NCBI GenBank assembly: GCA_001430745.1
Contig: KQ481942.1
Coordinates: 214,653-260,909, forward strand
Direction of reading: 5' to 3'
Source of the DNA: Auxenochlorella pyrenoidosa
Taxonomy: Eukaryota > Chlorophyta > Trebouxiophyceae > Chlorellales > Chlorellaceae
Length of the DNA: 46,257 bases
The notes beneath the pieces were generated by a model. The model saw only the letters and a program-made list of their open reading frames with translations. It searched no databases and was not told the origin of the DNA. This document shows positions 1 to 11,000 of this stretch, one piece after another. The position numbers and the translations under genes were made by a program. Numbering within the stretch: position 1 is the first letter of the stretch; every line of letters starts with the position of its first letter.

Positions 1-1741
1 GGGCGCGGCGGGTGGCTCGGCCCGCGCCACCATGCCCGGCGCGCCGTTCTCGCCCGCCACAGCGCTGCGCAGCAGCAGCGCCGTCACCCCCTCGCCGGCG
101 CCAAGCTCCTCCTGCAGGCTGCTCACGCGCTGCGCGTCCACGCGCAGCGGCAGCAGCGGGCGGCCCGGGCCCTCGAGCAGCGCGCCCTGCGAGGCGCGTG
201 GCGAGCCCGCCACCCGCTGCCTGCAGGCAGGCAGGGCGAGCAAGGCAGCACTGTTATTGCCAGGCAGAGCTGAGCCTGCCGGTGCTCCGAGCTGAAGGCG
301 TCGTGTGCTCGTCAGTCAGCAACACAAGCACAGCCGGCACCAAAAGTGGCATGCCGCGCGGCTGCCACCCTTGCCGGCCAGTAGCAAGTCAGCAGCTGCC
401 GCCCCGCTGGCGGCGCTTTTCCTTCCTTGAGATGCATCCAACAAGGCGCGGCGGCGCTGCCGGGCAGCGCTTTCAGGAAGCGCAGCGGGCGAGGCGGGGG
501 CCCCACCTGATGGCCCGCAGGTCCCGCGGCTCCTCCTCTCGAGACTCTGGCGGGGGGCTGCTGTAGATAAGGCCCTCCACCCCGGTGTCCATGAAGACAG
601 ATGAGTAGAGGCCGCCGCCCAGGCCGTCTGGGCTCATGGGCCGGCTGTCGCCGTCTGGGGAGAGCGGCAGGGCGCCCGCCGAGCGGCGCGCAGAGAAGCT
701 GTCGCTGGGGCTGAGCAGCAGCGGGGTGCGGCCGCTGTCGGAGCGGCGCTTGAGCGGCGACGCGGTCAGTGGCGGCGGCAGCCGGCTCTGCTTGAAGGGC
801 AGCTGCCAGTGGCCCTCCAGCGCAGCTTGCTCGCACGCGTCGCGCAGAGCTGCCACATGCGCATCCTTTGGGTGGTCTTGCGAGATGGCCAGCAGCAGCC
901 AGTAGGCCTGCAGGCCGTGCCGGGTGCCACAGCTGGCAATCAGCCGACGCTCCCAACACACTGGGCAGCGCATGGGAGGGGCCACCAGCCTTGGCAGGCA
1001 CCCCAACCTGAACACGCTCGATGCTCACAAGGCGGCAAGCAGGCAGCTCTGCAGCAACAGAGCCCACCCAAGGACTCCGCCGCGGGGTGCGGCACCCCAC
1101 CTTGACAGCAATGCGCAGCGACTGCGCACACAGGCCCACGATGACGCGGCCCAGCGAGGAGTGCGGCCCCCGCTGGATGGCCAGCTGCGTGAGCTGCGAC
1201 AGGAAGCGCTCCACATCCCGCTCCGGCAGCGTGTACAGCCGGTTGCACAGGTAGTCCAGCACCCCCGGCGTGGTACTTTTGTACAGGTAGCTGGGAGGGG
1301 GCAAGGGACGCGAGAAGGCAGGCGCGTGGGTGGAGCAGCAGGGACAAGGCTGATGTCAGCTGCTTCAGGTGATGTCAACAGGCAGCTGCTGCAGCGGCAT
1401 GGTCCAGGAGGCGCTGGCGTGCTACTCAAGCTGCGCTTCCGTGCTACCAGCCGATCCCAAAAAGCAGGAAATTCAGGCAGTACTCACGTCAAGGCGATGA
1501 AGGCATCAAACCTGCACGGGGAAACAGCCAGGAAGCGGTCGTGATCGCTTGCGAGGTGGTGGCAGCGGCTGCTTGTGGCGGCGACGGCGCTGCAGGTCGG
1601 ATGCCGCTGCCTGGAACCTCCCTGCCGGCAAAAGCCCACTCACCACTCGCTCTCGAAGAAACGGATGAGCAGGTCGCTGCCCTTGCCTGGCGGCTCGCCC
1701 TGCCGCCGGCCCGGCTCGGCAGACTTGCGGGCGAAAGGCAT
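1..1741 (-). CDS. PI4KB: Phosphatidylinositol 4-kinase beta, N-terminal part (runs off left edge)
   Basis: Phosphorylates phosphatidylinositol at the 4-position on Golgi/post-Golgi membranes (family knowledge). Exons on the minus strand: 1741-1644, 1511-1488, 1290-1101, 907-507 and 220 to beyond base 1; all GT-AG with matching phases, giving about 311 residues here. The start ATG at 1741 is the first in frame and is followed by a short basic leader. The joined protein reads LLIRFFESEWFDAFIALTYL and then YLYKSTTPGVLDYLCNRLY, the lipid-kinase-unique (PIK helical) region typical of plant PI4K-beta, then SLRIAVKAYWLLLAISQDHP. After that comes a low-complexity Ser/Pro linker, as in plant homologues. 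The catalytic domain must lie left of the window. The second exon is only 24 nt. The gene is head to head with CCT4, 362 bp apart. Plant PI4K-alpha is the less likely alternative. Confidence 0.92.
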
Positions 1742-2103
1742 AGAGCTCAGAGCGCAGCTCTCATGATTTCAAGCTGCTTCCCCCAGGGCGCAGAGAGTCT
1801 GGGCTGCCATAAACAAACGGGCTTCAGATAGGCGAAGCCTTTTTCAACAGCTGCCCCTCTGACTAGCAGCACATGCCATGCGATCGCTGCTGCGCCCGGC
1901 GACGAGGCTGGAAGCGAAGCAAAGTGGGTGTGCTCCGCCTGCTGCTGAAAGTTGCACGGGCCTTTCGGCGGTCTCCTATCCCAATTGTGCAGCCCAATTC
2001 GATCTGCACCCGATCAGCTGCGCGACAGAGCGTTTGGACTGCTCCCACTCAATCGTCTCGATTGACTTAGGACGAAGCGGGGCAAGCAGGTGGTCTGCAC
2101 GCC
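1742..2103. promoter_or_regulatory. Shared intergenic promoter region, PI4K-beta / CCT4
   Basis: This is the 362-bp gap between two divergent start codons. It holds two CCAAT pentamers close together (about 1981 and 1994) and no convincing TATA box. Both 5' UTRs and promoters must lie here; the bidirectional promoter is inferred from layout only. Confidence 0.5.
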
Positions 2104-5100
2104 ATGGCGGCTGCTGTTGCCACCCGCAAGGGCGAGACGTACAAGTGAGCACGCAGAAGGACCGCTCTTGCTGCTTCACCTGCCTTGGCCGATCAGCACG
2201 CACGAGGCTCCTGTTGCCATGCCTGGCATGTGGCAGCGCTGCATGGTTGCCGGGTGCATTGCGCGGCATCGCTGCTGCAGGCAGGCCTGGGCGGCGGCTG
2301 GCGGCAGCAGCGGGAAGCAGCAGCGCCGCCTTGGCCGCCTGTGCAGTGCGTGCTGAAGCATGCTGACAAGCCTCCTCTGCAGGGAGTCGGCCAAGAAGAA
2401 GGATGTGCGCCTCATGAACATTGAGGCGGCCAAGGCGGTGGCCGACGCCATCCGCACCTCGCTGGGCCCGCGTGGCATGGACAAGATGGTGGGTGCTGGA
2501 GCCGGCCGGTGCATGATGATGCAGTCAAACGCAGTTTTTTTTGGTGTCGACCACTGCATGTGTGACAGTGCACCAAAAGTGGCTGGCCTCTGTGCACTCT
2601 GTGCATCACATGCATGCACAGCACAAAGCCCGGCTCGGCGCCCAACAGTCTCCCCTCCACCGTCCTGCACTGCAAACAAAGGCCCAATTGAACCCGACCC
2701 TGCCCTCCCTCCGTCTGCAGGTGGCCCAGGCCGACGGGGAGGTGATCATCACCAACGACGGCGCTACCATCCTCAACAGGATGCGTGTGGAGCAGCCGGC
2801 AGCCAAGATGCTGGTCGACCTTGCAAAGAGCCAGGTGGGTGCTGCGCCGCCTGCCTCAAGGGGTGGTTTGTGTGTGTGTGTGTGTGTGCATGCGTGTGTG
2901 TGTGTTTGTGTGCATGCGTGTGTGGCGGTGCTGGGGCTCGGCGGGGGTTGCCAGGGCAGAATCACTCGCTGCGAGGCTGTCTGTGTACCTGGCCAGGAGC
3001 CGGGCAGGTGCTGTACATGCCTGTCTTGGGGATGTGAGTGGTGATGTGAGTGGTGACGTGCACCTTTGCGAGGCCAGGGGAGGACGCTGCCCATGGCGTC
3101 GGTGCACCTGAACCAGGAGGCTGGTGGATGCCGAGATAGGGGCGCCGGCGCCGAGGCTGGACGAGACTTTTGCCTGCAGTTGGCACGGTCACAGTCGCCA
3201 GCATGTCGAGGCCAGCCAGCCAGCGGCTGTGCTGCTCGGCCCACCCCCTTGCTCTGCCTGTCCTCAACCACAGCAGGATGCCTTGGCTGGCTGGTGATCC
3301 CACCCTGCACTCCTTTTTCTTCCCTTGCCCTCACCATGGCAGGACGTCGTGGCCGGCTGACCATCCCACCCTGCTCTGCTTTTTCTTCCCTGACCAGCGT
3401 TTCTTGCCCTGGCGGTGTCGCAGGACGTGGTGGCCGGCGACGGCACCACCTCGGTGACGGTGCTGTGCGGCGCGCTGCTGCGCAAGTCGCTCGAGCTGCT
3501 GGAGAAGGGCGTGCACCCCACCGTCATCTCCGACGCCTTTGGCCGCGCCGCGGAGAGGGCGGTGGAGGTGCGCTGCGCTGCGACGCTGGGGCTGGGAGGG
3601 CTTGCAGCTGCTGAACCGGGGCGGCGGGGGGAGAGGCGCTGTTGGGCAGTTGCCATGGCGGGCGCACGGCATGCGCTGTCCTGTGCTGGTAACTGCGCAG
3701 GATAGCAGGACGCACTGCGGCCATCCCTCCCTCGTTGCGCCCCCTCGCCAAGCCTCACCCTCACCCACCTCCTGAGTGCATGCCTGCTCTCCCGAGCTCC
3801 CGGCACCCCAACCCCAACCCCAACCCCATCCCTACCCCAGATCCTGACCGACTCGGCCATCCCGGTGAGCATCGAGGACCGCGAGGCCCTGCTGCGCGCC
3901 GCCAACACCTCCCTCTCCTCCAAGATTATCTCCGGCAACTCGGCGCTCATCTCGCCCATGGCGGTGGACTGCCTGCTGCGCATCCTGGACCCGCAGCGCC
4001 CCGACCTGCTGGACCTCAAGGACGTCAAGGTGGGTGGGTGGGTGGGTGGGGGGTGGGGGGTCAGTGGGGGTGATGTGTGTGTGGGGGGTGAGGTGGGGTG
4101 GGGGGCTCTGCCCAGGGTTCAAGGCGGTGGAGCGCCTGACGTAGGCTTGCTTCCACGCCAGTGGCAGTGGCAGAGGCACTTGGTGGCACACCGGGGCATT
4201 TGTGCATTGAACGATTGCCCAGCATGCCGGGCCCTGCTGCCGCAGGTGGTCAGCAAGCCGGGCGGGACCATCGACGACAGCGAGATGGTGGATGGCCTTG
4301 TGCTGGACCTCAAAGCAGCCAAGGCCGCAGCGGGACCCACCCGGATGGAGAACGCCAAGATCGCGCTCATCCAGTTCCAGGTGCCTGCCCTTCGAGCGGC
4401 CACAGCTGGCCGCCGCCTGGTCCTGCTGCCCCTTGCCGCCGGCAGACCCCCAAGCTCACGCTGCATCCTGCGCGCCCGCAGGCCTAAATACCCGAAGCTG
4501 CGCGCCCGCCCCCCGGGTCCTGCAGGTGTCCCCTCCCAAGACCGACATTGAGAACAACGTGATCGTGTCGGACTATGCCCAGATGGACCGCATCCTCAAG
4601 GCATGCGCGCTGCCTGGGTTTTCTTTTGCTTGCTTTTCTGCTGTCTTTCTTCTCTTCTGTTTGGACCGCATCCTCAAGTCAGCATGCTGGCTGGGTCAAT
4701 CGCTTGCTTTGCAGGCGGCAGCTCTGGTTGAGCTGTCCCTCCTGTTTCCCGGCACAGCTGGGCCGAGTGCCTGCTTTTGGCCTCCCATGCGCCTCGCGGT
4801 GCCCGCGCTGTTCCGGCACTGGTAGCGGGCCACCCCTGGCCAGTTGCTTCAAACCCACACCCACGGACGTACTCTTCTCTCCATCCTCCCCGCACCAGCA
4901 GCTGGCCAGGTCCCTCAACCCATGCTCACAGGCACACTCTGCCTTTCTTTCTCCCCTTCTCCCCCCACCCCACCCCACCCCCCCCGCAGGAGGAGCGCAA
5001 CTACATCCTGCAGATGGTGAAGAAGATCCGGGCCAGCGGCGCCAACGTGCTGCTCATCCAGAAGTCCATCCTGCGCGACGCCGTCACCGACCTCTCCCTG

Positions 5101-7417
5101 CACTACCTGGTGCGCCGCTGCCGGCCCCGGCCTGCCCCCCCCTGCTGACCCTCACCCCTCTGCTCAGCTTTCCCTGTGTTTCGCTCTGCTCTGTGAAATG
5201 CTTGTCCGTCCCACTTGCCAGTCGCGCACACCCGCCGAAACCGGGCGTCTGGTTTGCGTCCTGGCCGTCCCTGTTCCGCCGACCTGCCGGCCCCCTGCCG
5301 CTCCAACCCCCCCCCCCCCCTTGCAGGCCAAGGCCAAGATCATGGTGGTCAAGGACGTGGAGCGCGAGGACATAGAGTTCATCTCCAAGACGCTGCACTG
5401 CCTGCCCATCGCGCACGTGGACCACATGCGGGCCGAGAAGCTGGGCCAGGCGGCGCTGGTGGAGGAGACAGACGTGAGGCGGCCCGCCGCTCTTTGCTCC
5501 TTGCTGCGTGCTGCGCTGTGTGCTGCGTGCTGTGCCTTTGTGTGCTGTTTGCTGTGCTTTTGGCGCTGGCGGAGGAGGCAGACGTGAGGCGGCCTGCCAC
5601 GCTGTGTGCTGTGTTTGTTGTGTTGTGGTCTGTGGTCTGCACTCTGACTGGCACCTGCCCGGCCTGTCATGCCTGTGGCTATCGCAAGGGATGGTGCATG
5701 TGCGTGTTAGGCAAGCTGGCCATGCGGCTCTGCTTATCCCTCTTTTGCACCTGTGCTTCCCTGCCTGGCTCACGACCCTGGGGCCAAGATCGGATGGCAA
5801 GCTTAGAAGTCGTCTATGCAGGCAAGCACACTGGTCAGCGCCGTGCACCCACCCCGCCCTCCCCTGCGCGGCTGGCCCCCTGCAGCTGGGCAAGGGCGGC
5901 AAGGTGGTGAAGATCACAGGCATCCAGGACAAGGGGCGCACCGCCACGGTGCTGCTGCGCGGCTCCAACAAGCTGGCGCTGGCCGAGGCAGACCGCTCGC
6001 TGCACGACGCGCTCTGCGTAGTGCGCTGCCTGGTGCAGGTGGGTCTGGGGGCTGGCCATGCAGATGTGGGGGGCCAGCGAAGGCTGCTGCCTGCCTGTCA
6101 GGCCTCCCGCAGATCCGCCCCTGCCTGCATTGAGTGCACGCTGCTGGTGCACTGCTAACGTGGTTTGTGCCTCAACAACCCGGTGTGCCAGGATGGGCAA
6201 AATGCCTTTGGCTGCCTGGCCAGTCTGTGGCCTCCAACAGCACGGCCAACCCCTTCCCCCCACCGCCCACCCCCACCCCACCCACTCTGCAGAAGCGCTA
6301 CCTGATCGCGGGAGGCGGCAGCCCCGAGATGGAGCTGTCCTACCAGCTGAGCCAGTGGGCCAAGACGCTGGTGGTGAGGCGCTGCAGGGGGGCTTGCTGG
6401 GCGCTGCTGCCTCCAGCTGGCGCCCCTTTTATGCTGCAGCAAACTCAGGCGGCCGGCTCGATTTGCCGCCAGTTGCTGCTTGGACCTTTGTTGAGTCGAC
6501 CCCGGCTGATACGCAGCCTGCTCACCCGCGCCCTGCCTTGACATAGAGCCACGACTTTGTGCTGACTCAGATGCGCGACTGGCAATGTGGCTGAAGTGCC
6601 CACCTGATCAGGCCTGATTCTTGCTGCCCACGCAGGGCATGGAGTCGTTCTGCGTGCGCGCCTTTGCCGAGGCGCTGGAGATCATCCCGTACACGCTGGC
6701 CGAGAACGCGGGGCTCAACCCCATCGAGATTGTGACCGAGCTGCGCAACCACCACGCCAGCGGGCGGCGCCACCACGGTGGGGATTTTTCCATTCATTTT
6801 TTCATTCATTTTTCAATTCATTTTTTCCTTCAATTTTGTTTTGCTTGATTCTTTCTGGGCGGCAGAGGGGAGGGAGGCGGCCGACGCTGGCTGGCAGCGC
6901 TGCAGCACCGCGGGCCGTTCCTGGCGTGCCTGCTGCCTGCCCCTGCGAGCTGCTGCCTGCTCTTGCATGCTGCCTGTGCAGGCGCAGAGCATCAATGCTT
7001 TGTGGCACCCCGTCACCACCCACCACCTGGATTCAGTGCAAGCTCTGTCTGCCCCCCCGCCACGCTGCTGCCGCAGGCATCAACGTGCGCAAGGGGGCGA
7101 CAACAGACATGCTCGAGGAGAATGTGGTGCAGCCGCTGCTGGTGAGCGCTGGCCTGGAAGTTGCGCGCGTGCCCCCCATGAGCACTTGCCCATTTTTACA
7201 TGGCAGCTGGGTCAGTCCTGTTGCGCCTGCTCTTGCCTGAGAAGAACCTGTGCCTGCAGCCCTCTGGGCATGTTTCCGCTGCACAACCGGCTGCCCCATC
7301 CCCACCCTGCCCCACCCCCCCTTGTGCACCGAGCAGGTCACCACGTCAGCGCTGTCGCTGGCCACCGAGGCGGCACGGCTCATCCTGAAGATAGATGATG
7401 TGGTGCCCACGCGGTGA
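2104..7417 (+). CDS. CCT4: T-complex protein 1 subunit delta (CCT4)
   Basis: Subunit of the cytosolic CCT/TRiC chaperonin, which folds actin, tubulin and other proteins with ATP. Fourteen exons: 2104-2144, 2383-2488, 2721-2834, 3424-3567, 3841-4029, 4246-4380, 4526-4600, 4990-5109, 5327-5473, 5886-6038, 6293-6373, 6636-6777, 7077-7141, 7337-7417. They join in phase to 530 residues, the normal family length. Visible group II chaperonin motifs: [23 protein letters not shown], the ATPase motif AGDGTTSV, and the delta-typical C-terminal part with [28 protein letters not shown] and [10 protein letters not shown] before the TGA. Intron 7 has a GC donor (4601). Introns 3, 7 and 9 contain copies of the neighbouring exon edges (see repeats). 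Intron 3 starts with a TG microsatellite. The start ATG follows GCC and precedes a short variable N-terminus. Confidence 0.97.
2867..2926. repeat. TG microsatellite in CCT4 intron 3
   Basis: An almost uninterrupted run of TG dinucleotides, broken by two GCATGC-like steps, lies just inside the intron 3 donor side. It has no coding role. Confidence 0.9.
3275..3445 (+). repeat. Tandem copies of the exon 4 acceptor edge (CCT4 intron 3)
   Basis: The real acceptor and exon start (CAG at 3421-3423, then GACGTGGTGGCCGGCGA) is preceded by a copy at about 3339-3360 (CAGGACGTCGTGGCCGGCTGA) and an older, more diverged copy at about 3273. The copies start 66 and 81 bp apart. Each is followed by a similar CCCACCCTGC and T-rich tract. 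The upstream copies are disabled by TGA. Confidence 0.75.
4585..4690 (+). repeat. Copy of the exon 7 3' edge inside CCT4 intron 7
   Basis: The last 16 bases of exon 7, GGACCGCATCCTCAAG at 4585-4600, recur exactly at 4663-4678. In both places GCATGC follows, directly or after two extra bases. The GC donor at 4601 is the only one that keeps the frame to exon 8. Confidence 0.8.
5461..5598 (+). repeat. Copy of the exon 9 3' edge and donor inside CCT4 intron 9
   Basis: The segment at 5461-5488, which spans the exon end and the GTGAGG donor, recurs at 5571-5598 with about two mismatches. The copy keeps an intact GTGAGG donor. Confidence 0.8.
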
Positions 7418-7563
7418 CGGGCCTGCACGGCAGGCGGCGACAGGCGCAGGCATCGCCAGCGCAAGTGGCGAGCGATGCTCCTGCACGCACCTTTCCTGGC
7501 TCTTGTGTGCTGTCTCGCCTGGGCTTAGCTGCGCGCCTCTTTGCTGCCCCTGACATCTGACCT

Positions 7564-7568
7564 TGTAA
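7564..7568 (+). promoter_or_regulatory. TGTAA poly(A) signal of CCT4
   Basis: TGTAA, the usual chlorophyte polyadenylation signal, lies about 150 bp after the CCT4 stop codon. The rest of 7418-8028 is a convergent 3'-to-3' intergenic stretch in which I see no gene. Confidence 0.6.
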
Positions 7569-8028
7569 CATGGCGCTGCACCGATCAGCCACGGCACCAC
7601 AGCGGCAACACGGCTAACAGGAAGCGATGTCAAGGGATCGCAGATAAAAGAGCAGGCAAAAGGAGTGATCGCCCGGGGGAGCAGTGACAGTTGGGGGCCG
7701 AGGAGCAGGGAGCACAGGCAACAGCAGTGCAGAGTGACTAAGAGGAAAAACCAGGCTATCTAACTACCAGCTAATTGCTGTTGGCTGTTCAAGCATGATT
7801 TCAGCTTCAGGAGGCCCTAGGCACGCCATTGCAGTGTGCTTGGTGAACGAGTGTGCCGCCGCTGCCATCAGCATGCGGGGCGGCGGGGGGTGCCGGCAGC
7901 CCTGCAGAGTGAGCACGGCATCATAGGAGGTCGAGAGGAGAGCAAGAGTTTGCAAGGCTGCTTGGTTCTCAAGTGTTCAAGCTTGCAAGCCATATTCACC
8001 ACCGGCAGCTGCTATGTGCTTCAACAGC

Positions 8029-11000
8029 TCACCAAGCTGCCCTCCCCAGCCTCGTCCCGTCCACGGGGTTCACCCGTTGTTGGCAGCGCGCAGCACAGAA
8101 CAGGGCAGGCGTGCCCTCTGCCAGCACTTTGAGCAGCTGCTGCACCGCACCCCGCAGCCACTGGGTGTTCTCCAGCACGCCGCAGGGACGAGCTGAAGGC
8201 AATCTCCACCTGCTTGCGAGGGGGCCGGCGCCCAAGTCAGGGCCCCATGCCGGCACCGCATGACGGCGTGCAGAGGGGCCACTGCCCAGGACTGCGGGCT
8301 CTGCACTGGCCAGCACGGTTGTGGCCATGCACCATGTCCAACAGCTGCCCCCAGGCAGGTGCCCCAGCAGGCAGGCAGTACATGTACAGCTGTACAGCTG
8401 TCAGTGCCTCGGACCTCGGCTCCAAATCACCACATCGCGGCGCTGCACTCCACCCGCCCCCCCTGCATGGCCTGCTCTTTCACTCCTCAGCAGCAAAATC
8501 CCCACCCACCCCACCCACCCCACCCCACCCCCCACCCCCCCACCCCAAGCCCCCGCGCCTCACCAGCAGCAGGCTGAGGAAGTAGTGCCCCGCCTGCAGC
8601 ACCTGGCGCCCGGCCATCTCCATGCTGCCTGCACGATGGATGAGGTGGGCAGTGGGGGGGGCGGTGGGTGGGGGTGGGTGGGGGGGCAACTGGCAGCAGG
8701 CTGGATGCCACCTGATGCATGGAGCGTGTGGGTGGTTTACAGCAGCAGGGGGCAGGGAAACGGCCCCGAGACGGGCACCTCATGGCGACTGAGAGGAGCT
8801 CTGCACTCTCCGGGGGCCACAAGCATGGGGCAGACCTTGCTCAGCGCGCCCGCACATCCCAGGCGCACCACCGCGGGCGCTCTCTCTGCAAGTCCGACAT
8901 GAGAAACAGCCTCCAGTTGACGGGAGAGCCGCCTGTCGCGACCGCCAGCAGCAGGAAGGTGAGCTGCCACAGGGCCAGCAGGCGCCCGTAGTGCACCACA
9001 TCGCGCTGCACGCGGTCGAAGTAGCCGCGCTTGCACTGCGGGTGGATGGGTGGTGGGGGTGCGGGGCGGGCAGGCAGCGGGCGCTCTCATGCCTCTTGGT
9101 CAGGAGGCAGAGTCCGAAAGATGCGGTTGGAGGTGCCCAGCTGAGAGGCAGGGCTGGAGGTCAGGGCAGCAGAAGCCGCCCACAAGCTCAACAGCGCACT
9201 AGCAGCTGCAGGCAGGTCAGGGGCCGCAGCGGTGCCAACCACAGCGCGCCCAGCGCACCCTGAGCAGCTGATGGAAGAGCCAGGGGAAGAGGCCATTCCA
9301 CACCAGCTGCAGCCCCACCACCCTGACCACCGAGAGGATGACGGCGCCGGCTGCCGCGCCCGTGGGTGTGTGGCACAGCCAGTGGAAGGAGGGCACGAGC
9401 CGCGAGCGCAGGGTGACCCCGCACAGCCTGGACAGGAGCATGGCCTCGTTGCCTGTGGCGGGGGTAGTGGTGGTGCGTGCGTGGGGGGTTAAGAGCGGGG
9501 AGGCCATCGTTGCAGGCGGGGCGCTGAGATGGGAGCGGCAAGAGAAAGCAACTGCAGCGGGTTCATGCCGGGCAGCGCCGCTGCTCAATGAAGTTGCCAG
9601 CAGAGCCAAAGCACTTGCTCCAGCAACCCGGCTGGTCTGCCCAGGGCCTGCTGCTTGCCGAGCTAGAATTACCAAAGAGGATGTTCTTAGGGGCGATGCC
9701 GATCAACACCGCGAGCAGGATCAGAAGCAGCCACCAGGCCGGGGGGCTGCGAAAGGGTGCAGTGGGTTGGGGTTGGGGGTGGGGCGGAGAGTGAGGGGTT
9801 CATGTGCGCAACCTAAGCAGGGAGGTTGAGGCAGAGGCGGTATTTCCTGCTCAGCGTGCTTGCACTCCCGATCAGGCGTGCAGGCTGCCAGGCATGCTGC
9901 CCCCGTTTGCCTCGCACCACACCCGGCCGCCTGGCAATCGCGCTGCCTGCAGAATTGAGCAGAGTAGGCGGGAAAGCAGCAAGAGCAGGCGCAGCAGCAC
10001 GGCCCTCTCACGGGCGCTCCGCGGCACCGTGCACCATGTGGGCGGGGTCTGGTGCGCTTGCCACGGTGCACACCAAGCTGCCAACCTGCAGGGTAGGGGT
10101 GGCAAAGAGAGTGAGGGAGAGAGGGCACGGTATGCAACACGCTGTTAGCAGTCATGCAACCCCATTTCTTGCAGAACCAGAGTGGCTGGTGCAGGCAGGA
10201 GGCCAAGACCAACTGCAGTCAAGGCGCAGGCTCCTGCACCGCTCCAAGGAAGATATCCGTGGCCCACTTTGCGACACCACCCGCCTACTGCCCACTGCAC
10301 TCCGCTGGCCCTTACCACACATGAGCCGCGCCCTGCCATGGCTGCGGCTTGCTGGGGGTCACTGCAGACAGGGGAACGCAAGGAGCAGCGGGCAGTGGCA
10401 GGGTGCATGCATGGAGCGGCGGGCAGTTGTTGGGGCCAGGCTGACGCCTTGATGGCATGCAGGTGCTGGCAGCTGCCAACCAGCGAAGCATTGGGCCCCG
10501 CATGCTTCACGAAACAGGCACCCCCCGCCTGGTCAAGCGGGCCGTGTCCAGGCCGTGGTGATCCATGCATATCACTCACTCAAGCCTCACAACCGCAGCT
10601 GGATCCTGAAAGCCGAGCATTGCATATGTTGCGGCACGGTCCACCTTCAACAGCACGTGGTACATGCTGTATAGGTAGCCAGCCGTGAAGCAGGTGCCGC
10701 TGCCATTCGCGCCGTCACTGGGCTGGTTGGGAGGGTGATGCAGCTTCTGCTCCAGGTCCTGCGCATACTCCTGGGCATGGAGGCAGGCAAAAAGAGGCAG
10801 CAGCGGTGGCAGCGCTAGAAATGTGGCATGCTGGCCTACAGCCGGCATTCGTGCCAATGGCAAGGGCACCCCTTCAAGGGCTTGATGCCGGCATGCCTGA
10901 ACTGCTTCTCTGCACACAGCCCTGTGCTGGCCTCGGCCTTTCTCTCACCGAGCCATATGCTTTGATCACACAGTAGATGACGAACATGTCCCACGCCAAC

